Below are positions 10,430 through 21,100 of a DNA stretch of 64,000 bases, one piece after another. This stretch comes from Scilla litardierei (lineage: Eukaryota; Streptophyta; Magnoliopsida; Asparagales; Asparagaceae): assembly GCA_030789695.1 (NCBI GenBank), contig CM061135.1:112042301-112106300 (forward strand). The letters run 5' to 3'. The notes beneath the pieces were generated by a model. That model searched no databases, was not told the origin of the DNA, and saw only the letters and a program-made list of their open reading frames with translations. A program made the translations under genes and the position numbers. Position 1 is the first letter of the stretch, and each line of letters opens with the position of its first letter.

Positions 10430-11388
10430 TGTTTATGGGTGTTTTCTCACCACTGTTCGTTGACCGTCAGCTGCGTGGTCAACGTGATCAAGGGGCTGAT
10501 TTGGGGGTCCCTTGAGATCGCCGAGCCCGCGTGTTCTCGACGTGGGTGGAAGTGGGGTCGGGTGCAGACGGGGTCGGGTCCCCGGGTCGTGTCGATCCTC
10601 TGCCTTCAGGGAGCTGAGGTGAAGCCTCGGCTCGGTGGATCGCGCTCGGCCTCGGCTGGGTCGCTCTCGGCCTCGGTCGGATCCGCGTCGAGGGGTAGCC
10701 TCGGCGCCTTGCTAGAGGGTCGGTTCTCGAGCAGCCGTCCACCTGACGACTGCGAAGGGGGTGGCCGCCCGACGCTGAGGGGTAGCCTCGGCGCCTCGGA
10801 CAGCTTCTTCCTGGACAGATGAGGAAACTCGTCAGGGAGGCCAGACCTAGGTTCCGGCCAAATCCCCTCCGATGCCTAAGTCAGATCAAGGTCTGAAGGA
10901 GTACTCGGCGGGGGAGATCCGGCTTGTAAGGAAGCCGGAATGTCAACCCAGGCGGCGCGAGTTTGGGGGAGGGAGGAATTGAGATGGCGAATGCCTAGGT
11001 CGTTGATGGAGTACCTCTCTGTTGATTACCTGAGTCTCGATCCCTTTCTCCGCCGTCTTGGCCTTCCCCTTATAGGGTCCCTCGCGATTGCCCCACGTCC
11101 CGCCTCCTTTCACGTCCCCACGATCTGCCTCCGCCTCCTCCCACTCGCGCGTAGTGGAGGGGTGGCCCATTAACGGGTCCGTTAATGGCCATTATGGGAT
11201 CGCGGATTCCGAGGGGCGGTTAATCTGGCCGAATGGGGGCTAGTCGGGTGCCCCCGAGGGTGGAGTGGCTGGGCCTTCAGCCCCGTCCGTGGGCCCTTCC
11301 GGGCGGGCCCGTCTTCTCTAGTTGGCGTCCCCTTTGAGGCTGGGTCGTGGGCCGTTGTAATACGGGCTGGTTCAAATTAGTCATAACA
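10430..11388 (-). repeat. 5' LTR of the Tat element
   Basis: 959 bp, plus-strand ends TGTTTATGGG...GTCATAACA. It is nearly identical to 3762-4710 with scattered substitutions and a few small indels. Its U3 edge points toward the PWD gene, about 590 bp from the PWD start codon. Confidence 0.88.
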
Positions 11389-11396
11389 CCACGGTA

Positions 11397-11866
11397 TCGA
11401 GGATTCCTCAAAAATTGGCCAAAAGAACTGGCCCTAAGGGCCTGTTCTTTTCTCAGAACTTTGAAGGAGAAAGTTAAATTTTTTCCTGTTCATCTACTAT
11501 TCACAGGATTCCTGGCCAATTTTTTCTTTTTTTGTTCTTTTGCTCACTTTGGCAATTTGGATTAGAGGCTGCCGTGTAACGGATTTTGAGAATCCATGGG
11601 GAATTTTGCAATCCACGCGAAATGCGCGGATTACAACCGATTCCATTGCGCGTGGGGTCCAGCGAACCAATCGGAATGAGCGTTCAAAATTTTATTTTTT
11701 TTCTGTTCAAAGAACATGCATCTGCCATGGCGCGTGGGGCCCCTTGAGCAATTAATTAACTTATAACCCAGCATACCCCATTGAACAATTAATTAACTCA
11801 TCGAGGATTCCTCAAAAATTGGCCACTAAAGACCCACCTCAACTTTCCAAACTGGCCCTAAGGCAA
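11397..11866. repeat. Direct repeat in the PWD upstream region
   Basis: TCGAGGATTCCTCAAAAATTGGCC at about 11398-11421 recurs at about 11800-11823. A second shared block, AACTGGCCCTAAGG, follows each copy (about 11426 and 11851), with 26 extra bases in the second copy. A shorter tandem pair, CAATTAATTAACT, lies at about 11751 and 11786. The palindromic core GAGGATTCCTC also occurs left of the Tat insertion at about 3725, so it belonged to this region before that insertion. Confidence 0.7.
11438..11722. mobile_element. Possible Harbinger-type MITE
   Basis: The left end GGGCCTGTTCTTTTCTCAGAA resembles the Harbinger-like end at 3694-3711. The inverted right end carries GCATGTTCTTTGAACAGAA. The shared pattern is GC-TGTTCTTT-CAGAA. 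It is about 285 bp long and has no coding capacity. TAA lies directly left of the GGG, as expected for this superfamily, but no clean TSD is seen on the right. It sits in the PWD upstream region. Confidence 0.35.
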
Positions 11867-11874
11867 CCCTGTAG

Positions 11875-11916
11875 ATGGGCCCGAGGGATCACCAATGCCA
11901 TGGTACTACGCACGTG
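11875..11916 (+). promoter_or_regulatory. PWD proximal region: TGGGCC box and G-box
   Basis: TGGGCC (about 11876) is a site-II-like element frequent in plant housekeeping promoters. CACGTG at 11911-11916 is a palindromic G-box, bound by bZIP and bHLH factors in light- and clock-regulated genes. Both lie within 110 bp of the chosen ATG, so they are either core promoter or 5' UTR. That PWD is regulated through them is inference. Confidence 0.35.
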
Positions 11917-11978
11917 AACCCCCAATTTCCCTTTCTTTAGTCTCATCTCCCTTCGCCACCTTCATCGTCTCAACTCCA

Positions 11979-12157
11979 ATGGCTTCTTCTTACTCCCTCG
12001 GCCAATTCGCACCTTCTCTGTACAAACCCACCCCCAAATTCCTTCCCTTTCGCTCATCCCCTCCCAACTCGTTCCCCCGCCTCCGGCCCTTTCTTTATCA
12101 TCCTCGTTTCCGGTGCCGCAACACTGCCAGCAGCGCCGCCGCCACTTCCATCGAAAG
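11979..12157 (+). CDS. PWD: PWD exon 1 (transit peptide)
   Basis: Encodes [10 protein letters not shown] and a Ser-, Pro- and Arg-rich, acid-poor stretch ending ...AAATSIE, typical of a chloroplast transit peptide. It ends AG|GTAACA with the codon split after two bases. Intron 1 is 99 bp. An in-frame ATG 84 bp upstream would add 28 residues (MPWYYAREPP...) that look less like a transit peptide start. Confidence 0.85.
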
Positions 12158-15100
12158 GTAACACTTTTGACCAAACTTCTCATCTTCATGATGAACGAAA
12201 GCTTCTTTTAAGCCACCAGTTCATAAAACCCCGCTTCTGTTTATCATCATCCCCAGGGTCGAGAACATGAAGGCCAAGCCCAAAGGCAAGTCCCGCATCC
12301 GCGTCCGGCTCGATCACCAGGTCGCGTTCGGGGAGAGCGTCGCACTCCTTGGTTCCCCCAAGGAGCTGGGATCATGGAAGAAGGAGGTGCCCATGGATTG
12401 GACCGAACACGGATGGGTGTGCGAGGTCCGAATTTGTGGCGGAGAGACCGTAGAATACAAATTCATCAGCATCTTGGGCGACGAGAAGAATGTGGTTTGG
12501 GAGAACGGAGGCAATCGTGTCCTGAAAGTTCCTGATGGAGGAGGGGTTTATGATATGGTGTGTCACTGGGATAGGACTGATGAGGTTGTGGATCTTTTGG
12601 ATCGTAGGGTCGAGGATGGGGTTGCTGAGGAATTGGATGGGGATGGAGATAGCGTGGATGATGATGGTGTGGTTCTCCTGGAAGGGGAGCTGAGTCCTTT
12701 CGTGGAGCAGTGGCAGGGGAAGGAGATTTCGTTCATGCGGTCTAATGAACATCGTAATAGAGAGAGTGAGAGGAGGTGGGACAGCCGCGGGCTTGAGGAG
12801 GTTGCACTGAAGCTGGTCGAGGGGGACCGGGCCGCAAGGAATTGGTGGCGCAAGGTATGTTGCCAAATCCTGGGTGATTCTTTATAATTACATAAGTGAT
12901 TTGAAGTGTGAATGCTTGGTTGGAAAGTTAACCGGGCTTTCTTAAAAGTTGAAACCTAGAGATATCCATGCAATAAGTGGCATTCGAACACTGCTCTAAT
13001 TTTGTATTTTCTAGAATAACCATCTAAACTAGATATGTTTTAACCATGGATGCTTACCTATGTTTTACTTTGCAAACCAGGGACCGCGTTTATGCTGATA
13101 AAAGAAATCATTTAAGTTAGGAAACTGATAGTATCACTAGCATCAAATAAAGGAAAGTCCAAATCTTAGTAGATAGGAAACTGATAGCATTACTAGCATC
13201 AAATAAAGGAAGGTCCAAATCTTAGTAGATATTGCATACCAAAATAAATAACCAAGGATAGTAAGGTCTGACATCCCTTTGATTGTGGCTTACTTGGTGA
13301 GATTGTTTACAATTGCATTAGCATTGACAGAGTAGGCATTCCTTTTTAACATAAAGATGTAGCAGCAGAAGCAGAAACGTAACGCCCTGTTTTCGGGTAC
13401 CATTGCTTTTTTTGTTATTTGTGCAGGTCCTGCAAAGTTCCAGTGCGACCAACATAGAGCGAAAAGAGAATTTCATAAAAGAATTAACTTTATTCATCAT
13501 TCGAAAGGAGTACAAAAGCATAACTAAAGAGAAACTACTAATCTTTCATTTCAATGAGAAAGAAACAACTAGACAAAAAGGTAAACACTCTCCTTACTAA
13601 TCCTCGCCTCAGAAATCAGCGCTCTCCACTGGAACTTCAGACCCCTCAAAAGCTGGGGCCTCCTCGTACTCTGGATCAGTTTCTGTTGAGAAAAATTTGA
13701 AAGGATAAAGTAGATATTATTTACATTAAATAACAATTATAACTTTCATGCAACTCTAGTCCTAAACAAGCCAATAACGCTAAGCATTAGACTGTACCTA
13801 TCTAACTAGAACATTCCATTCTTTTATTATACTCATAATGTAAAGGGAAAGAGCAGACTAAAGAACATCGGGTTTTACAGGCGAGCTCGCCTGTGCCCTA
13901 AATTTATTGGTCCAAGATATCATTAAGTGGACCCCGTCAAGTCTTTACAAGTCCGTCAATGAGCGTAGTCTCTGCCACCCTTTCTAACTTTAATTATGAG
14001 TTCCCAAAACCCCACGTCATTCTAGCTATTTCAGTGTCTACTTCATTTATTCTTTAGTTCTATGCCTTATAAACTATATAGAAGGAAAAGTGCGCAAAAC
14101 TATAATGTTGATAGCAGTAGGTCCAATGTAACAATATACTTTATTTGCACAATTCAAATTACATAATTTATCCTCTTAACTACAATTCAAATTACATAAT
14201 TTATCCTCTTAACTGAAACCATCCTATCAATCAATTTCTATCAATTTCTAAAGTAAGTAAAGACACTACACAATCCACTATAAGGCATTTAATTGATCAA
14301 GACTTTTTAACATTTAAAAGCTGAAATTAAATCATTAATAAAAGAAGTAAACAACTTTAGGGTCAGATTTGTATTTAGGCATCCGTGATGGGTTTTATAG
14401 GGTTTATCAGCTCAAGGGAATTTTCCAACAATTTCTGAAAATAGGAACATGAACTAATATCATTTAAAATCCCACAATAAGCCAAATATGTTGCTGAACA
14501 TTCGGATCTACACGCGCACATTAAAAATAGCATATAATGAACTGAGTAGCGGGAAGCTACACAAAATAGTGACCAATAAACAAACAGCCGTTAATCACCA
14601 TCAGTCACAAGCCACAAGAGAATAACATGAAGATAAACAGCAAACCAACAACCAACCGAGCACCATGGTAAAGAGGAAAAAAGCCCGACGGCCAACCCTA
14701 GTGCCAAAAAAATACCAAATCGTTATTTACGAAGCTGCGGCAAAGGTGCCGCCTCGCTCGTAGGATGCCCTTTCTTTCATACAGGAAGAAAATCCACTTT
14801 CTACAATAACGAATCATCATCTCCTATCAATAACCTAAATTTCCGAAGCAAAAACAACACATAGAAGAGTATAATTGCAGTTTAAATAAAGAACATCTAC
14901 CGATTGCGGGAGATCCCATAAAACCAGAGAAGAGATCGGAACTAAACCAAAAGCTTAATCGAAGAACGTTGGAAAGAGAGAGATAACTTTTGCATGAGAG
15001 AAAACCCTAACAATTGCTGCATATAAATAGAAGAGAGAGAGAGAGAGAGTCCTTATCGGAGTTGAAATCCCAAAGAATCTGGGGGCGCGGGATTGAGGAT

Positions 15101-18100
15101 CGAGTCGGTTAGGGTTTTCGAAAACCCTAGCGACGTTGCTGTCTGCAGCTTGTTCGCTCGCACGCTGGAGATAGAGTGCATCGGGTCGGGGCTTGAGGGA
15201 AACGGGTGAGTGGGTTAAGAGAAAATGGAGAGAGTTAGTGGGGGATTTTAATAAAGAAAAAAATGGGCCAGTTGTCTTTAGTGGGCTTTAAAAAAATGAA
15301 CCGCTACAAGAAAAGAAGAAGAAAGGAGAAGAAAGAAGTAGTGTAATTGTGTCGGTGGCAGTACAAGAAAAAAGAAGAAGAAGACAGGTGGAGGAGAATG
15401 AGAAAGAAGTGTCAACAGATATTGTCAGCACAAGGAGAGAAAGCAAAGGTGGAGATGACGAAGAAAAAAGTAGATAACAAATTAAATATTACAGAAAAAG
15501 CAAAGGTGGAGAGGACGAAGAAAAAAGTAGATAACAAATTAAATATTACAGAAAAACCTAAAAATATAGAAGATGAAGAGGATGCCACTCGTTGCTCCCA
15601 TGTCATGGTCGCTTGTTACCACTTGCCACTTGCCATTGATCTTGTCATTGGCGGTTGCAAGAGGAAGAGAAATAATGGGTTTTTCCGGTCGCGGCTATAT
15701 ATCCCAACTAATGTGTGTTTGGACCCGCTTAGGTGGTCCTTAGCTTGCTTCATCACATGGTTGGGTAGGGAGGTGGTAGCAGCCTGCTTTGCTTGTTGGC
15801 AGGTGCTTGGAATGATTTTACAATATTGTTAGGTGATCTCTATTGTTTCAATAGCTTAGATTCATGAAGTCGACTTGGACTTTGGGAGACATACTTGATT
15901 GTTTCTTCTATTGTGATTTTGATTTTTAAATTAAAACTTGATATATGAAATTTTTTTGCAACTCCGTTAAGATTGTAACATTGTCAAGCTTGTAATATAA
16001 CTTGAAGAGATGCGGCATCTGAAATATGCCAAGTAGAAAAGGTTAAATACGGGAACATGGTGAAATCATAAACATACAAATATAAAATTGTCTAGTGGAT
16101 GCTTAAATGAAGGTGGAAGTCAAAGTGGAAGTCAAATGGATGTCCTCTGTCCTTTCCTATTCAGGTTTGTGTTAGATCTGGACTTTTTGGGGTTTGGGGT
16201 CATTATGGGCGTTTTGGAAATATTCGGATTTTTGGGGCATTTTGGGAAATCTGTAATTTTTTGTAACTTTTCTCTTTTTAAGGTAGGGCCGGTTAGGAAA
16301 ATGTTATGTTGAATTTGAGAATAAAATTGATAAAGAGAGGAGAGAGTTCCTCGTTCTTCGGAAGAGTGCGAACGTCCTCCTTAATTGGCGACTTGGGAGG
16401 GCGATCACCCCGATAATTGTGATCAATCTATCCCTTTTATTTTCAGTTTTATACTAATAAATTTCAGATCTAGTTGGTTCCTATCATTTTGGTATCAAAA
16501 CGACTATCTTGGCATCGATTGAGGCGGCTACTACCAAAAAGATTGAAACTTTAGAGGAAAAATTCGATGGAGAAATTAAAGATCTGAAGAAGTCTAAGGA
16601 GGATCTCAGATCTGAGATCAAGGCGTCGATAAAAGGCTTGAGGCGTGAATGGATGAAAAATTTGAAACCTTCATGCAAATCATGATGCAACAATTCGCGG
16701 ATCTAAAGGCGGCAACTTTGGTTAAAAATTCAGATCTGAATGAAAATTCAGATCTAGGTCAAACGACGACAACTTTGGCGAAAAATTCAGATCTGGATGA
16801 AAATCCAGATCTATGGAAAACGACGGAAACCTTGGCGAAAAAGAAAAAGACGGAAGAAGAGTTCAAAGGAGGTCATCTAACTGACGCGGAGGAAGGATCC
16901 GACAGAGCGGAGGAACATCCAACGGATCAGAAAAATCCTACCCGTCATGGGTGGTTCCGCGAACCACTACTTGGCCAGCAGGGTTCTGCAGTGGGCCTGC
17001 AGGCCACTACAGGCCTGGTGCAGGCCACTGCAGTGGGCCTGCAGCCCTCCTGCAGGCCCCTGCAGGGGCCCTGCAGGCCCCTGCAGGGCCTGCAAGTCCC
17101 TACCGTGCACGTGCAGGCCTGCCAACGTCCTGAACGGTTCATGCAGGCCCGCCGAAGGCGCCTTGAGCCTTGGAAGGATGACCCGGGACCCCGGGACATG
17201 CGGGGAGGCCGCCGAGACTTCGATGCCAAATATGGGCTTCTTCCGAGGCCTCAGGATGACGTGGAGGAGGTCCCGAGACTTCATGGGCCTCGGTATGCGA
17301 CAGAGAGGCGACGAAGCAAAGTACTTCCAGCATACGAGGAATTTCAGACCGATTATGATAAGGATCCCGGCTTTGAGGAGAAAGTTGATGACTATGCTCG
17401 GAGTGAGCATGATTGTGGAGGCAATGTCGACAGAGACGACAATCTTAGGAGGGCCTATGGGAGACGTAGAAAGGTATGCCACGCTAATTATTACACACCC
17501 CCCGATTACCGACAGGCTGGAGGACGAGTGGACCGGGAGCGACTTGGGGCTGAAGGCAGAGTGAAAAAACTGAAAAGGCCGTTGTTTCATGGGGTGATCC
17601 TTATGGCTGGATCGATCGAGCTGAGAGATTCTTTGCAGAGGCACGTCTGACGGAGAAGCAAAAACTGGAGGTGGCTGGCGTCTGTTTTAAAGGAGAGACA
17701 CTCTTTTGGTTGCAGTGGAGGGAGCAGAGACATCCTATACGTTCATGTGAGGAGCTCAAGAACTGCTTGATGGAGAGATATCGAGATGCTCAGGAAGGAA
17801 ATTTACTGGAAGGAGATGGTTGGAGTGGCTTCACTTCTCGCAGTCTCCAGCAAAAAGAGGACCTCGACGACCCTCTTGGAGCAGCACCGTCTACGGATTT
17901 CATGCACCACCTTGAGGACAATGTGGATTTTCAGAGGCGGAGTAATGTTAGATTTGGACTTTTTGTGTTTTGGGCCCATTAGGGACGTTTTGGGAATTTT
18001 TGGATTTTAGGGGCATTTTGAGAAATCTGCAATTTTCTGTAACTTTTCTCTATTTAAAGCTATAAGGTCGGCTAGGAGAATGTTATGTTGAATTTGAGAA

Positions 18101-21100
18101 TAAAATTGATAAAGCGAGGAGAGAGTTCCTCGTTCTTCGGGATAGTGCGAACTCCTCTTTAATTGGCGTCTTGGGAGGGCGATCACCCCTATAATCGTGA
18201 TCAATATATCCCTTTTATTTTCAGTTTTATACTAATAAATTTCAGATCTAGTTGGTTCCTATCAGTTTGATTATCAGGCGAGCTTATAAATTATATCTTT
18301 AGTTACTTTGAATATGTTTTACAATAATAAATTACCTTTATGTAACAATTGTGTCAAATAAATAACCAAACTTATCCACTATTTGTATAACAATGGCTGT
18401 ATTCGATCAAGACTATGTGAAACCCAAAAACTTATATTGAATATTGTGGAAGGCGAAAATGAGAGGGAAGAGGCAGTTTTAGCTCAAATTTAAGGCATAT
18501 AGAAGCAAATATTGTTTCTTTTTTAAAGAAATAATGATAAGCAAGAAACATTAGTAAACGTTGTAATCCATTCTATAAGTATGAAAAAATAAGAGAGAGA
18601 AGCCCTTTCTATTATTGTGCCAAATGTCATACCTCAAAATTTAAGCAAACTATCATTTTTTTTTAAAAAAGAAGTCCATTGACTTTTTAAATCACAAATG
18701 CTGATATCAGCATGATGTCAATTGTTCTCTCCCCCCAAAACCATTTCCGTCCATATCTTTTGAAATTTTCATGGTCTCTCCAATAGTACACCAATCTTTA
18801 CATATGGCTTTATCATAAATTACATATTATTATGTAAATTTTCTCGTTGAAGTTATAATGTGAAGCACGCATTCAATTAGATTGGGCCGTAGCTATTTGC
18901 CGAATTCCTTTTCTTTCTCCAATACTTTCCAATTTGTCTAACATTATACTTTTTAAATATTTTATTAAAATATTTTTGGTCTTTCTTTCTTATCCATGAT
19001 TCTAAAATATTTATTTGAAACAAATATTTTTAATGCATTTTGTTATACTTTTATTTTCTCCATCTATTTTTCTTTTACGTAGAAGTTTTAAAGGATTATT
19101 CGAGTAAAACATCATCAATGAAAATATGAGAATAATTTAATTTGCTAATATGAGTATTTTCTTCTAAAATTGTTATCATATTTTTTGTTTAAAGATTGAA
19201 ACTAAGAGCAAAAAATTAGATTGTTCATTTAATTTAATTTATTTTTTAGGAGAGTGGGTGGATGCAGATTATCTTTAATGTTGAAAATCAATAAGCCAAG
19301 TTGCTAATTTTATTTTATTCATTCATTATAATTCTGATAGATATAGTTATTTTAAATAAATTTAACACGAGGGCCAATATGTGTTCACAATTCATTCATT
19401 ACAACCAATCATATGCAAACATTTGTCTATAACTACCATATGATAGATCTGTTGATTCACATTAGTGGATATGATGTGAATACTTGTTGGGAGGGTGTAA
19501 ACTTAAAATATGGATTTCTGGTAGATGGTTCCAAGCACACTGAAAATACAACTATTGGTCTGTGGAATTTCCTTCAGTACCCCTGGATTTCTGGTAGATG
19601 GTTCCACCAATTTGGACTCTTTTAGGCAAGCAATATTAGCTTCAACATCCTTGTCAATTTGCTCTATTGTTCTTTACTTTGTTTCATTATTCTTGGGAGC
19701 TCTAAACTCTAAACATAATGTGAATATATGCATTAAGCAGAAAATTCTAGTGCCAAATGTTCTCTAACCACCACATGTCTATTATACCATTATGTCATAA
19801 TCATGGTTGCCATCATCATCGTCGTCATTGTCCTCAATGTCATTGTCTAATATCCAATCAATATGGTATTGGGAAATGCAGATGCTGCCCTAAAGATATT
19901 GACCTAATCTCAACTTTTGCTCTCAAGTTGGTTTGATGAAAATTTTGACTGAGATAAGTATTCATAATAAAGGGAATGATCATAAAAATACCACTTTGCA
20001 GTATGAAAAGTAGTGCCAACTGTGAATGCTATTCATATGTATCCCAGATCATTAGTAATCCATGTAGGATCTTGTTACAATGATGTTTTGAGCTAGTTAA
20101 GTTTTGTACTCTTTTGATTGCATACTACATCTGTCCTGCACTACTCTTTCTTTGCAGCTTGATGTTATTCGTGAGCTGTTGACAGGAGATCAAGTTGGGA
20201 ATTGCTTGGAAGTGCTAATATACTGTGCTATCTACCTGAAGGTTTTCCCCAAAATCTTTTGCTGCTTTGAAACAGAACATATCTTTGATTTTAATTTGGA
20301 ATGATATTACCAAAACCTAGCCTTGATTGTCATCTTAACTTAATGAACGCTTATCCATCGGCAGTGGATCAACACGGGCCAGATTCCTTGCTTTGAAGAT
20401 GGAGGCCATCATCGTCCCAACAGACATGCTGAGATATCTAGGCTCATATTTCGTGAGATTGAAAGGATGTCATATGGGAAAACTGCATCACCACTGGTAG
20501 TTATCTTTCTTTTGTACATGTTAATCGTTTTTTTAAATATTTGTTCTTTTGCTTAGCTCAGTAGAACTGTTCTCACCGAAAGCACCTAAATACTCAATTT
20601 CTGCTTCCAATTTTATCACGTCAACTTAAGGTTTTATCATTCATTATTCTGCGCTATTTACATTAAGAAGTCTTCATGGACTTGCACATTTTTATATGGA
20701 ATCTTCCGTCAATCTTCCATGAATATCCATGATTTGTTACTGTAGGACTACTATTTTAAATGATTTGCCTTCCATATGGTAAGAGAAGTTTCTGTTGCAC
20801 AATTGAATACTCGAGCAATCTGCTTTAGAACAATATTGAATGTTGCCCAATGTATGTTAGCTGAAGTTTGACCTTTTTTAATGTACTAGTTTATATCATT
20901 AATAGTTAGGGTACTTTTTTCACATTTTGTAATATTTGTTTTTCTTGCGAGTAACATTTGGTAGGGGTTTTAGGATTTTGGTCCATAACAATTCATATTA
21001 AAAATATAAGTTTCCCACAAAGTCATATTAGGCTATAGTCCCTCGCTGTGTCACATATGGATCTAACTCCCCCCAGAATGTCATATTAGTGACTAACAAT

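Larger units (their letters stand above)
3762..11388 (-). mobile_element. Non-autonomous Tat-lineage Ty3/gypsy LTR retrotransposon
   Basis: A complete LTR element of 7627 bp on the minus strand, with LTRs at 3762-4710 and 10430-11388. The flanking 5-bp duplications are CCGCG (3757-3761) and CCACG (11389-11393), differing by one transition. Next to the 5' LTR is a primer-binding site of the TGGCGCCGTCTGTGGGAAC type, characteristic of Tat elements. In transcription order it carries a damaged gag, a 95-bp tandem array and then an antisense spliced ORF before the 3' LTR. No protease, RT, RNase H or integrase is recognisable, so any mobility would need helper functions. The LTRs differ at only a small fraction of positions by eye, so this is one of the younger insertions here. 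It lies just upstream of PWD. Confidence 0.88.
16170..18264 (+). mobile_element. TR-GAG-type non-autonomous Ty3/gypsy retrotransposon
   Basis: A compact 2095-bp element with LTRs at 16170-16486 and 17946-18264 and exact 5-bp target duplications GTTTG (16165-16169 and 18265-18269). LTR ends are TGTTAGAT...CCTATCA. A PBS of the initiator-Met type (TGGTATCA, 16490-16497) follows the 5' LTR and a purine-rich tract precedes the 3' LTR. The only coding content is gag, so it fits the terminal-repeat-with-GAG class that depends on a partner element. The Gag resembles that of the Reina-like element at 29144-36852, but the LTRs do not, so partnership is not established. The LTRs differ by roughly a tenth by eye. 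Confidence 0.9.

Noticed and set aside
15347..15832. 161-codon open frame with Lys/Glu repeats
   Set aside because: Half of it is a 57-bp tandem duplication of purine-rich intron sequence, and the rest has no recognisable similarity.
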